Source: Rhinopomastus cyanomelas (taxonomy: Eukaryota; Chordata; Aves; Bucerotiformes; Rhinopomastidae). From it: a DNA stretch of 64,000 nt. Location of the stretch: NCBI GenBank assembly GCA_013400115.1, contig VXBP01001835.1, positions 62,001-126,000 on the forward strand, read 5' to 3'. Numbering within the stretch: position 1 is the first letter of the stretch; every line of letters begins with the position of its first letter. Positions 38,201 to 44,529 of this stretch are shown one piece after another. The translations under genes and the position numbers were made by a program. The notes below the pieces were generated by a model. It was not told where the DNA came from. It saw only the letters and a program-made list of their open reading frames with translations, and did not search any database.

Positions 38201-41200
38201 CTTGTAATGACTCTGTGCCAAAGACAAGGAACCTAAGGAAATGAAACATGCTTTTTTAGGTTTCTGGGATCGACCTACAGAATGCCACACATGAGGAAGC
38301 AGTAGAAGCCATCAAGAATGCGGGAAATCCCGTTGTGTTTGTAGTGCGGGGTTTGATGAACATACCAAAAGTAGGTTTATTTCCAAAACCGAATAAATGT
38401 TTAATATGCATCTTATTTTAATCCTGGCTAAATTCCCTTCAACAAGTTCCATCAATTTGCATGTCCATCCTTTCTGTCAGACTTCCTGCTTGTAGACCAC
38501 ATGATTGATTGATTACTTGTCTGACCTCAGTTGAAATCTCATTTCTCTGATGTAAATCTGTCCACTAGGCGTTAATTCAGTTCTCCTACCTGTGTAATTG
38601 AGCTTGGCCCTATGGGTTTGAATGTCTTCATATTTCATAACCTGAGTATATACTCTGTTATCCAAATGAATACAAATGCAGTTACAAGGATGATTGGGAG
38701 TGTGAACAGCTGCCTTACAAAGAGACTTCAAGAAAATTGGAACTTTTTAGTTTGGACAAAATAAGGCTACGAGGGGATTTAATCACTGTCTATAAATCCA
38801 CGAGGGCTGGGTGTCAAGAGGAAAGAAATACTCTCTTTTCAGCATCAGACAGGACAGGGTGTAATGAGTGCCAGCTCTACCACAGGAAGGTTCACCTCAA
38901 TCTGAGGAAAACTTCTTTACAGTCAGGGTTGTTGTTAAATACTGGAATGGGTTGCCCAGGGAGATTGTGAAGTCCCGTCCTCTGGAGATGTTTCAGCCCT
39001 GGCTGGGTGCAGTTTTGTGCAGCTGATTTAGGCTTTTTAGGTGGTTCTGCTTTCCAGTAATTTGTATGCTGCTTGAGCAGGAGGGTTGGACCTGATGCCT
39101 TTTGAAGGTCCCTTCCAACCCTAATAAACTCTGTAAAATTAGGCAGATTCACACTCACAGCTCCATGTACACATCATTAAAGGAACCTGTAGCAATAGCT
39201 TGGGAGCAAGTTGATTTTCAAGACATTTTAGGCATCTCCTAGGCCAAGGCAAGAGACCTTTTAACACTGTAGTAAGAAACAGCATAAAGTTCTGCCTTGA
39301 GGTACGCACAAATGAAACCAAGACTTCTGTGTAATGTATAATCTAAGACATTAATTAAGAATTTTGGTGGATTAGGAGGCTTGGGGAGAACTTATTGACA
39401 ACTGTAGACAAATCCAGCACAACAGTGTCTATTCATATTTTTAAAAATATATTACAATATTCTATAGTATCTGATAATGATATATAATAGAATAGGTATT
39501 TTCTATCTCAAGATGTCTATCCATATTGTTGACTTCAGAGTAGCGTTTAATTGAATGAAGAAATGGCACTAGACATCAAACAGCAAGCACTAAAGTAGAG
39601 AATGATCTAAATTCATGAAAAACTGTCATTAAATGCGTGCGCTGCAGCCCTCTTCTGCACGGGGTGAAACGAAGGGCACAGTGGATAGCTTTGCTATTGG
39701 CATTGCCTAACCCTTTGGATGTTCCTTTTGTGGCTAATGTGTCTAATATATGCATTGTTTTTCAGGTGGTTTCGGCTGCACAGCCTAAGGGAATTAAAGT
39801 CAGCAAAGATCAGGATGCAGACAAAGAAAATAGGGTTGAGAAGGTATTTATTCCATTTGATGCCACACCCACATTTTCCAGAATCCATTGGTATAATGAC
39901 TTGTGATACAGCTCTGTGATACGCCCTGCCTTCCAGTCTGAAATGAAATTTGAAGTGTTCTGCTGAAGTATCTTTCATTCAAGCAATTTTTGCCAAATTT
40001 CTGCCAAACAGACAGCAGGCTTCTGACAAATGTTCCGTGGGTCTCCCTTGGGTGCTGCAGCTCTGTACTTAACTGCAGCTCTTCAGTGGCTTCTTTCTGG
40101 AAGTTCCTGCTTTTCTCTATGTGAAGACAGATTTTCTTCAGTCGAAACAGAGAAATAATAATGTACACAAATGATCTCTTTCATGTGAGACAGGCTGAAA
40201 TTCAGTAAAACCATGTCACAGAATAATTAAATCCGCTCAGTCTCCTACATTTCCCATTCCTGTGTAAAATGAGGAAATGACCGAGTGATCTGTAGATGTC
40301 CAGCTAATTGTGACGCAGTTACTGCACAGTATCTTTCAAGCAACTTCACAGCAGATTTAAGAGAGAAAAAAATCCATTTTGTCTAAACCAGTGCATTTGT
40401 TTTAATCGCTGCAATAAGGGAAAAAATTAATTCCTCATTCCCAGCCAGGTTGCTTGAACGGCCTCCATGTTTTCCTGTGGGAGCCGTGCTGACTGATGAG
40501 TGTAGGTCAGGTACTTTGAGTGTGTCAGAACTGGAAGAAGAGAGACAGAATAGTGCAGATGGTATCTTCTACCCAGTGCAGTTGAAAATGCCAACAAATA
40601 CAACAAAGTTTTCACTTGATCCTGCTCAGTAGTCTGGTGCATGGTGGGTAACTTAGGAGACCACTCTTGCCTCCAAAAGTTTTTGTAAGGCATCTTTCAG
40701 ATTCAGATACGCATGCTGCGAGGCTCAGTTATTAACAAAAAATAAATCAAGAAAGGTATTGAAAAGTCATGCTTTCATGCCAGTGGATAATACTTAAAAT
40801 GAAGCAGTCACAATCCCCTTTTCTTGCTTTTGGTATCTATATTTCTAATCTCAAAAGCACTCATCCTCTTGCAATATGCTGCCTTTAATCTCTAGGACTC
40901 CAGCGTGTCACATTCTATAGCGTTTGGAGGTTAAAGAGGGAGCCTAATCTTTCTAAAGCCTTTTTCATCTCTTGGTGCTGTAAACTGGTGGGTGGAATGT
41001 AGAGGAGCTTCGGTGCATAAATATGTCGCTCTGTTTTAGCTTTGAACATCGATTCACAAAGCCAACACACTGTGCTACAGTAGGGGCATCTCTGAGTTGG
41101 AAAGTCTTTCTATTAGTGGATTACTAGTCACCGTCCTTATGGGGAATCAGTGAGATTTCTAGTCCAGTCTTTAAAGTGTCACGAAAGAGTTTGATTTGAA

Positions 41201-43230
41201 TGCAGCCTCATCTGGCTGGAAAAATCTGCCTTTTTCTGTAGGCTGGATTAGCTTTTCTCTGATTTATCAATGTTTATCCTCCTCTATTGATCTATTTGTT
41301 TAAAAATTATCACTTGAAGTAATTTATATAAAGCCACAACCACTTAAACCAATGGAACTTCTTGTGCGCAGACCCGATGCTACTGGGGTTTTTTTGCTGG
41401 TTGGCTGTGTAAACTCCTTGCTCTGGGAAAGAACTGGTGATATAACAACATGGTGTAATGGAGTGTTCTGGCACAATGTACTCACCGGGTTTTTTTCTCA
41501 GCAGGTCAGGGAGGACAAGATAGGTTCCTTCTGAGCAACTGCAAACTGCCAGATAAGCTTTGGTGTCTTGTGTAATTTCACACAGACTTTCTAACAAACG
41601 TTGCAGGTCTTAAAAAGCCAAAGGGCCAACATTCAGACCACAGGTTACTACTACAGTGATACTAGTGATTTGTCACACGCAGCTGACAGTGGGGCTGCAG
41701 GTTTTTCCATCTTTACCTGCCTGGTAATGCAGAACGTCAGTCCTCTCCAGCTTCCTGGATCTTCAGGATTTTGGACCATTCTGCCTGTGCTGCGGTCAAG
41801 CACAAAGTAAGAGCCATATGTGGTGTATCCCGTACTTCAGGGAAACAGCTATCAGGTTTCCAAGTGCTCTCATTATGCACTTTTACTGCTTTTGCAGTGA
41901 ATTATTTTTATTTATTATGGCCTCAAGTTGTGTCAGGGGAGGTTTAGATTGGATCTTAGGAAGAAGTTCTTACTGAAAGAGTGGTTGGGCACTGGAACAG
42001 GCTGCCCAGGGAGCTTGTGGAGTCCCCATCCCTGGAGGTGTTAAAAGACAAGTAGCTAGAGCACTTGAGGCAATGGTCTAGGGGTTAGAGAGATGTTGGG
42101 ATGAGAGCCGGGCTTAATGATCCTGAAGGTCCTTTCCAGCCATAATTGTTCTCTGCTCTATCCCTCTAATGTGTTTGAGGTAGACAGGGTTGTGTAAATC
42201 TTATCTCATGACATTTTCTATGCAGCTTGCATTACACTTTGCTACTTAGACTATTCTAAACAAATTTAAGCTTGAGATTTTAGAGATCCATACGCTGGCT
42301 CAGCTTTCATTGTACACACTGAGAAATTTTATTCAGACTTTGTTGTTTGGGTGTTGAATCGTATTTCCCAGCTCTAGAAGAAATTAATTGCTGGCATTCC
42401 GGTTGCTCTAATGGCTCGTTGTACTCGGTGTCCCCTTTCTAAAGTGCATCTTGCTATTAGTAGTGAGGCTGCGTGGAATGGAGTTTAGTGAAATCATGTA
42501 GCAAAGTAAGATAGGATCCAGTTACTTGGAGCTATAAAAGCAGTTGCTCAGACGAACAAGCAGCTCCGTTAGATTCAGAGCTTATTCTTTATTCCTGCTA
42601 TGTGCTACTCCATGCATCATTACAGGAGCTGCCTCTATTTATGTGAGGTAATAGAACTTTATTGCAAGTTATAATTCAAACTATTCTTTTAAAGTTAAGC
42701 CAAAATGTAGATGAATTGTTATGTTTATATATTCTTTGATGCACTAAGAAGACAGAGTTATTTTCTGTTTAAAAGTTGGACTTTTGTTGGTTCCAGACGA
42801 TTTTGTTGTTGAGTCTCTAGTGAGAAACGATTTATTTGACTAAGGTTTGCAAATTCACGTTTATGATGATACACAAGTACTGTGTCAACAAGTACATTGT
42901 ATTTTCTTTTCAGTACTCACTTGTATTTTCTATATGCAATAGTATTTTCTTCTCAATACTCAACTGTATTTTCAATATTCAGTGTCACTCGATGTTCTGA
43001 TTTCTTGCGTTAAAAGCTCACGCTGTAGTACTTAGCTTTGTCATTAAGTGCAGTAGACAACAGGAATTTTTTTCCTAAAAAATATATAATTATTTCTCTT
43101 TTAATTTGTTAGAGAAAGTATGGGGCTCCGCCTTCAATGAAATTGCCACCTCCCTACAGAGCACTTGAACAACTGCGTGCAGAGGAAGCTAACGTGGATG
43201 AGCAGGAGGATGAAGATGCTTGTGCAGAGG
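4853..43230 (+). CDS. PATJ: PATJ (INADL) multi-PDZ polarity scaffold, internal part, 14 exons
   Basis: PATJ is a cytoplasmic scaffold at the apical/tight-junction region of epithelial cells. It binds PALS1 through an N-terminal L27 domain and uses ten PDZ domains to hold junction and polarity proteins; that is family knowledge. Here fourteen exons join in frame: 4853-4909, 7290-7424, 11276-11440, 12790-12918, 27173-27382, 28266-28376, 32323-32676, 33807-33924, 34429-34585, 35620-35691, 36520-36697, 38260-38370, 39766-39843 and 43113-43230. All have AG/GT borders. The product covers PDZ4, PDZ5, PDZ6 and their linkers. Identification rests on long stretches almost identical to human PATJ as I remember it, such as [51 protein letters not shown] and NAGNPVVF. 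The paralogue MPDZ shares the architecture but fits these stretches less well. L27, PDZ1-3 and PDZ7-10 lie outside the window. Confidence 0.93.
5258..5687 (-). mobile_element. Young CR1 LINE interrupted by an assembly gap, minus strand
   Basis: The 3' end (5258-5365) is nearly identical to that of the 2047 copy. After the gap, 5614-5687 decodes on the minus strand as GPVLFNIFINDIDEGTECLL, part of the same family's reverse transcriptase. The two pieces are most simply one element. It keeps the GP that the 2047 copy has lost. Confidence 0.88.
5366..5613. other. Assembly gap, 248 N
   Basis: A run of unknown bases within a CR1. By comparison with the copy at 2047-3414 the missing stretch should be about 774 bp, so the stated length is probably not the true one. 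Confidence 0.99.
5806..6483 (+). mobile_element. CR1 LINE, 5'-truncated, plus strand
   Basis: It starts with cgtaggagaaagggacctgg and ends with ccctaatgttctgtga. It is closely similar to 3758-4410 and truncated at almost the same place. Broken reverse-transcriptase pieces are readable, including LLYSALVRPHLE, the FFPVRVTEHWKGLPREVVES segment and the C-terminal FLCDLL. Confidence 0.92.
6484..7289. other. PATJ intron, unique sequence
   Basis: Non-repeat sequence leading to the exon at 7290. An open frame at 6677-7057 has no recognisable domain; I take it as chance. Confidence 0.5.
7290..7424 (+). CDS. PATJ: PATJ exon, PDZ4 first half
   Basis: A 135-nt, phase 0 exon with acceptor atcttttggcag and donor gtaaaa. 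It encodes 45 residues from LLPIHTLRLG to LQLEDELLE, the N-terminal half of PDZ4. The ligand-binding loop is the unusual LRLGF form rather than the common GLGF, as in human PATJ. The exon ends exactly after the LLE of the βD-βE region, so the domain is cut by an intron at DELLE/VNGVQL. Confidence 0.95.
7578..8235 (+). mobile_element. Old CR1 LINE, plus strand, degraded
   Basis: Reverse-transcriptase sequence with many breaks. It begins near gtggtgttcctcagggattg (the SGVPQG motif), passes a worn VEFNKAKCKVLHL-type stretch and ends at ccttccaacccaacccactgag. It belongs to a different and older family than the copies at 2047-6483. Confidence 0.8.
8236..9622. other. PATJ intron, unique sequence with a (TG)7 run
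   Basis: AT-rich sequence with a (TG)7 microsatellite at 8667-8680. Nothing else recognised. Confidence 0.5.
9623..9770 (-). mobile_element. Old CR1 3' fragment, minus strand
   Basis: Worn but recognisable: aatcagggtcatttgggttg, then gagtccaaccacgaacc and cacatccagggatagc, the usual series of an old CR1 3' end read on the minus strand. Confidence 0.7.
9771..10506. other. PATJ intron, unique sequence
   Basis: No repeat or coding signal seen. Open frames here are short and without similarity known to me. Confidence 0.5.
10507..10745. repeat. TATC/ATCC microsatellite split by a CR1
   Basis: Imperfect tetranucleotide repeat (ctatctatccatccatacatc) at 10507-10537, resuming as tatctgcctatctatctctc at 10690-10745. 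A short CR1 sits between the two halves. The halves look like one original repeat tract. Confidence 0.8.
10539..10689 (+). mobile_element. Short young CR1, plus strand, internally deleted
   Basis: About 150 bp of the same family as 2047-3414: gtgagggtcacggagcactgg to catcctatgatcctatgatc. Relative to that copy the middle of the 3' untranslated part is missing: gcctggatgca joins directly to gggttggactcgatgatc. Confidence 0.88.
10746..12789. other. PATJ introns around exon 11276-11440
   Basis: Unique AT-rich sequence without recognised repeats apart from the exon itself. Confidence 0.5.
11276..11440 (+). CDS. PATJ: PATJ exon, PDZ4 second half
   Basis: A 165-nt, phase 0 exon with acceptor tgtctatatag and donor gtagac. 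It completes PDZ4: [15 protein letters not shown] is the αB helix region and [11 protein letters not shown] the last strand. It then runs into a short linker ending in SPSEQK. The 3.85-kb intron before it holds two old CR1 fragments and one young CR1 piece sitting in a microsatellite. Confidence 0.95.
12790..12918 (+). CDS. PATJ: PATJ exon, acidic linker and start of PDZ5
   Basis: A 129-nt, phase 0 exon with acceptor ttatttttcag and donor gtatac. It starts with an acidic linker (VKPEEDVNPEEEEGELTLW) and then gives the first β strand and ligand loop of PDZ5, VIELEKDKNGLGFSILDYQ. The canonical GLGF carboxylate-binding loop is present. The exon stops inside the domain at DYQ and is followed by the longest complete intron here (14.3 kb). 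Confidence 0.95.
12919..14956. other. Start of the 14-kb PATJ intron; AT-rich, includes a TA-rich tract
   Basis: No gene or CR1. 13741-13885 is a TA-rich simple-sequence tract (atatatatatatat, tatatacacac and similar). Around 14450-14520 there is an octamer ATGCAAAT with several TAAT cores nearby, which could be regulatory but is unproven. Confidence 0.5.
13741..13885. repeat. TA/CA-rich simple sequence
   Basis: Long imperfect alternation of TA, ATAT and ACAC units. The open frames on both strands are low-complexity products of this repeat, rich in Y, I and H, and not genes. Confidence 0.8.
14957..15463 (-). mobile_element. CR1 LINE, 5'-truncated, minus strand
   Basis: The tail cacagaatgttaggtgttgg is followed on the minus strand by a long open piece of ORF2 (15029-15400). 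It decodes as ATKMMKEVEHLPYEARLREL, KRRLRDDPINADKHGKGG and FFTVRVMEDWKHLPRGVVES, and ends FLCNLF. Confidence 0.92.
15464..16109. other. PATJ intron, unique sequence
   Basis: No repeat or coding signal seen between two CR1 copies. Confidence 0.5.
16110..16584 (-). mobile_element. Old CR1 LINE, minus strand
   Basis: The tail aatcatagaattgtcaaggttgg starts an older CR1 family. The minus strand gives a worn FRLDLRKKLPERVGRPWNRL segment of ORF2. It ends near 16584 at the segment reading ctctttggttctgctggtcac. Confidence 0.88.
16585..27172. other. 10.6 kb of the long PATJ intron, free of recognisable CR1
   Basis: Many short open frames but none with a domain I recognise. There is a cluster of TAAT/ATTA cores at 16940-16985, an (AAAT)n run at 23025-23051 and several poly-T runs. 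The absence of CR1 contrasts with the rest of the window. Confidence 0.55.
23025..23051 (+). repeat. (AAAT)n microsatellite
   Basis: aaataaaaataaataaataa-type short tandem repeat. Confidence 0.8.
27173..27382 (+). CDS. PATJ: PATJ exon, PDZ5 core
   Basis: A 210-nt, phase 0 exon with a very pyrimidine-rich acceptor (a run of about eleven T then cccag) and donor gtaagg. It encodes 70 residues, DPLDATRTAIVISSLVAGGV to LGICKPLV, completing PDZ5. It contains the GELLPGDRLVFVNEK turn and the LAEAVDVLKSVP helix. Unlike PDZ4 and PDZ6, PDZ5 has no intron after the LLE-equivalent position; the whole GDRLVFVNEK stretch sits inside this exon. Confidence 0.95.
27383..30211. other. PATJ introns around exon 28266-28376, no repeats recognised
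   Basis: Unique sequence with short poly-T/poly-A runs (for example 29495-29508). No CR1. Continues the repeat-poor region. Confidence 0.5.
28266..28376 (+). CDS. PATJ: PATJ exon, start of PDZ5-PDZ6 linker
   Basis: A 111-nt, phase 0 exon with acceptor tttccttag and donor gtattt. It encodes 37 residues, GEGKEENMHNVDSNTI to FSIILEAPQ. The end matches the SSLILEAPK segment that leads to GFRDE in human PATJ, which fixes its place in the transcript. No domain is expected; this is the start of a disordered linker. Confidence 0.92.
30212..30436 (+). mobile_element. CR1 LINE 3' end, plus strand
   Basis: From gggagaggaggggcagtggg through ttcttcacagtgagggtgac to ccaatcccttatgattctctg. It includes the FFTVRVTEH segment of ORF2. 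It stops directly before the next CR1 piece. Confidence 0.9.
30437..31625 (+). mobile_element. Host CR1, plus strand, interrupted by another CR1
   Basis: The left part (30437-30740) decodes on the plus strand as the early reverse transcriptase: NYRLVSLTSVPGKV, VSRHIKDRRVIRDSQHGFT. The right part (31330-31413) continues with TNLIAFYEGTTRWIDDGKAV, then jumps at about 31414 to the 3' end (agtgagagtgacagagcactgg) finishing at ccctaatgattctgtgg. Left and right fit together across the insert at the KGKSCLTN motif. The jump at 31414 is a separate internal deletion of most of the reverse transcriptase. Confidence 0.88.
30741..31329 (-). mobile_element. CR1 inserted inside another CR1, minus strand
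   Basis: The 3' tail tcatagaatcattatgg starts at 30741. A single N stands at 30810. Minus-strand reverse-transcriptase sequence follows up to gggactccac near 31329, including SGVPQGSVLGPVLFSIF and FADDTKLCG on the minus strand. The bases around the N skip a large part of the element, so a deletion or a collapsed gap is likely there. Confidence 0.87.
31626..32019. other. PATJ intron, unique sequence
   Basis: No feature seen between two CR1 copies. Confidence 0.5.
32020..32254 (+). mobile_element. Old CR1 3' end, plus strand, next to an exon
   Basis: ggggagatttagtttagac, then ccctggaacaggctgcctag, ending at ttcccaaccctgtgactcaatg. This is an older CR1 family. It ends 69 bp before the exon at 32323. 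Confidence 0.85.
32323..32676 (+). CDS. PATJ: PATJ exon, large acidic linker exon
   Basis: The largest coding exon in the window: 354 nt, phase 0, acceptor gctttccgcag, donor gtaagg. It encodes 118 residues beginning GFRDETPFKEELVDEP and including WEMHEFLKPRAEEMEEEWEM and LVDDEYEE. The first half is close to human PATJ. The second half (from about residue 65, after DDEYEENS) diverges and shows no domain. It is strongly acidic with many E and D, as expected for an extended linker. A plus-strand CR1 ends only 69 bp upstream of its acceptor. Confidence 0.93.
32677..33806. other. PATJ intron, unique sequence
   Basis: No repeat recognised. The exon's open frame runs on past the donor to 32913 by chance. 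Confidence 0.5.
33807..33924 (+). CDS. PATJ: PATJ exon, linker, with a tandem 5' splice site
   Basis: A 118-nt exon entered in phase 0 and left in phase 1. The acceptor is cctctgtaaag. It encodes CEENAGMSSLFSGVTVPSGY to KATMDLG. The donor used here is gtttgt at 33925. A stronger-looking gtaaga lies 4 nt further on but would shift the frame and meet a TAA a few codons into the next exon. The DLG at the junction matches SLDLG in the human linker. Confidence is a little lower because the linker is poorly conserved. Confidence 0.85.
34318..34376 (-). mobile_element. CR1 3' end fragment, minus strand, next to an exon
   Basis: About 60 bp: gaatcacagaaaattgggttgg to catctagtccaacccctg. Only the last part of the 3' untranslated region is present. 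It ends about 50 bp before the exon at 34429. Confidence 0.8.
34429..34585 (+). CDS. PATJ: PATJ exon, linker
   Basis: A 157-nt exon (2 + 51 codons + 2) with acceptor tttgttcttcag and donor gtatgg. It encodes TKFGINSEDPELAVDPDAIG to TTLAQHRTASC, an acidic, domain-free linker. Similarity to mammalian PATJ is weak in this part, so the assignment rests on open frame, splice sites and phase fit with both neighbours. A minus-strand CR1 3' end (34318-34376) lies about 50 bp upstream of the exon. Confidence 0.85.
34586..36519. other. PATJ introns around exon 35620-35691
   Basis: Unique sequence with no CR1 recognised. This exon cluster (34429-36697) is the most compact part of the gene in the window. 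Confidence 0.5.
35620..35691 (+). CDS. PATJ: PATJ exon, end of linker before PDZ6
   Basis: A 72-nt exon (1 + 23 codons + 2) with acceptor tgcccccaattag and donor gtatgt. It encodes ELPEREEGEGEETPIFSHWGPPR, nearly identical to human ELPEREEGEGEETPNFSHW. The PPR sits directly before the first strand of PDZ6. It joins the next exon through a split codon (AC/C, Thr), giving PPRTIEIFRD where human has PPRIVEIFRE. Confidence 0.94.
36520..36697 (+). CDS. PATJ: PATJ exon, PDZ6 first part
   Basis: A 178-nt exon entered with one base of a split codon and left in phase 0. The acceptor is atgtattttttcag and the donor gtaaat. It encodes 59 residues from [20 protein letters not shown] to LKTGDKILE. The ligand loop is SLGISI. 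The stretch [20 protein letters not shown] is essentially identical to human PATJ, making this one of the best-conserved exons. It ends after ILE, the same structural point as the intron in PDZ4. Confidence 0.96.
36698..37202. other. PATJ intron, unique sequence
   Basis: No feature seen. Confidence 0.5.
37203..37440 (-). mobile_element. Old CR1 3' end, minus strand
   Basis: tcatagaattatgtaatgtg, ggtcatctagtccaaccctc, gggtggagcttctaccaat and ctgggcaacctgtttcagtg are typical of an old CR1 family read on the minus strand. Confidence 0.87.
37540..37999 (+). mobile_element. CR1 LINE, 5'-truncated, plus strand
   Basis: From gggctcctcagttcaagaac to ccaatccctaatgttctgtgg. Broken ORF2 pieces include HRAIKMMKGVEYLPYKERLK and KRRLRGDLMNVDKY. 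It ends 260 bp before the exon at 38260. Confidence 0.9.
38260..38370 (+). CDS. PATJ: PATJ exon, PDZ6 second part
   Basis: A 111-nt, phase 0 exon with acceptor catgcttttttag and donor gtaggt. It encodes VSGIDLQNATHEEAVEAIKN, AGNPVVFVVR and a short tail GLMNIPK, completing PDZ6 with its αB helix (THEEAVEAIKNAG) and final strand. CR1 copies of the same orientation lie on both sides, 260 bp upstream and about 330 bp downstream. Confidence 0.95.
38371..38699. other. PATJ intron, unique sequence
   Basis: No feature seen. Confidence 0.45.
38700..39137 (+). mobile_element. Old CR1 LINE, plus strand
   Basis: ORF2 relic decodes as LEQF-like LFSLDKIRLRGDLITVYKS then RKVHLNLRKTSLQS. It ends at ggtcccttccaaccctaataaac. 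The start is uncertain by about 40 bp. Confidence 0.82.
39138..41932. other. PATJ introns around exon 39766-39843
   Basis: Unique AT-rich sequence apart from the exon. Short open frames here show no recognised domain. Confidence 0.5.
39766..39843 (+). CDS. PATJ: PATJ exon, basic linker after PDZ6
   Basis: A 78-nt, phase 0 exon with acceptor cattgtttttcag and donor gtattt. It encodes 26 residues, VVSAAQPKGIKVSKDQDADK plus ENRVEK. It corresponds to the lysine-rich stretch after PDZ6 in human PATJ. Similarity is loose, but phase and position fit both neighbours. Confidence 0.85.
41933..42165 (+). mobile_element. Old CR1 3' end, plus strand
   Basis: tcaggggaggtttagattgg, gggcactggaacaggctgcc, then acaagtagctagagcacttg to gtcctttccagccataattg. 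It is the same family as the copy at 63648-63926. Confidence 0.85.
42166..43112. other. PATJ intron, unique AT-rich sequence
   Basis: No repeat recognised. An imperfect direct repeat of TGTATTTTCT-like units lies at 42896-42985. Confidence 0.5.
43113..43230 (+). CDS. PATJ: PATJ exon, proline-rich and acidic linker before PDZ7
   Basis: A 118-nt exon entered in phase 0 and left in phase 1, with acceptor taatttgttag and donor gtgagt. It encodes RKYGAPPSMKLPPPYRALEQ followed by an acidic run ending DEQEDEDACAE. The MKLPPPY core matches human PATJ (APPPMKLPPPYKAL). It is the last exon I can support; the next (start of PDZ7, expected LHIIELEKDKNGLG-like) is not found by eye up to 64000. Confidence 0.94.
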
Positions 43231-44529
43231 GTGAGTAGTGCCGCAAGCATGACATCAGAATACATTTAGGGAACACAGTCACATTGTGATGAACGTATCT
43301 ACCATTTGTTGCTTCTTTTATGGGAAGGAGCATTCAATGACCCAGTTGCATCTAATCCTCAAGCTTCCTCTTATCCAGGGTGACTGATCTGTAACTTAGT
43401 CCCAGCCAGACTCTTATAGCTCAGTTATTCTGAAGAGATGTAAGAGGGGCTCTGTTTATTTTCAGTCTAAAAACGCCTAAGCAGTGCCCAGAGAAGTTGC
43501 TTTGGCACTGATGTCAGCAGTGAGCAGCAAATGCTGTGCTTTGCTGTTGTAATTGTGGTAGCAGTTGAACAAACACAGCTTGAGAAGCACTGGTGCATAG
43601 TCCTTGTCCAGAAAAGCCTGCACCTGACTTCAGACAATGCTGGTGAAGCAAAATATTTTCCTTTAAAAAGAAAAATTTGCCAATTTATTGTTTCCATACT
43701 CTACTGATAAGAAAGATTCCCCCTTTTTCTTTGGTAGCACCTTTTGTGGGAAAGGTTCTGCAGTTGTCCAGCTCTGGGTTTTCCAGTTAATTATGGTGAT
43801 GTGCACTCCGTGGAAGTGTTGGGAGTTAAAGAGTAGGACGCAGTGCAACTTGAGAGCTGCTGGCAGCACAACTTAGATTCCAGCATAATGCTTTATTAAT
43901 TACAACGTTGGATAACTGGAATATTATTATTCCTAGCTTATAGTCTAACAAAATATTTTGGAATGGTAAAAATGCAGTTAGGAGTCCTACATTATTTTCT
44001 AAAATTAGCTACTTTACTCTTATTCTTTTTCTCTTTAAATTCTCTTGTACCAAATCAGCAGATGTGTGGGGTTTTGCTTGGGTTTGGTTTTGGTTTTTTC
44101 GTTTCAATGATTGTCCTCATAATCTTTTCTCATGCAGAGGTTTTTGCTTGCCCTAGTTCTGGATAGGACAAAGCAGAGAGATACTTTTGTAGCTTCTAAT
44201 CTTCAAGCAACTCTGACTTCTATTCAAAGTGGAAGCTCCTAACTTGGGGCCTGTTGCTGGGAAAGCTCTTCTGCCTGCTCTTGCCACTTTCCTTGGTCAT
44301 GGTATGACACTGAAGCCAAGATAATTAATGAGTTTGCTTGGTTTGTTGCTTTTAGGGCTACTTTGGTGGAGACAGGAAGGATTTTGGGAGGTTGTTCTCA
44401 TGGAAACAGGAACAGGGGGACCAAAGCAGGATGTTCATCTCTGCCTCTGTTGCTTTGAGGAAAAGCTGCAAGTTCTTGAACCAACTGAGATTTTTCCATA
44501 ACTCCCATTTCTGAGCTGCCATCTCATCT
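43231..44529. other. PATJ intron, unique sequence
   Basis: Start of the last intron in the window. No exon of PDZ7 seen. Confidence 0.5.

Noticed and set aside
43113..43116. Alternative acceptor two bases downstream for the last exon
   Set aside because: Using the AG at 43113-43114 would break the frame before the conserved MKLPPPY segment.
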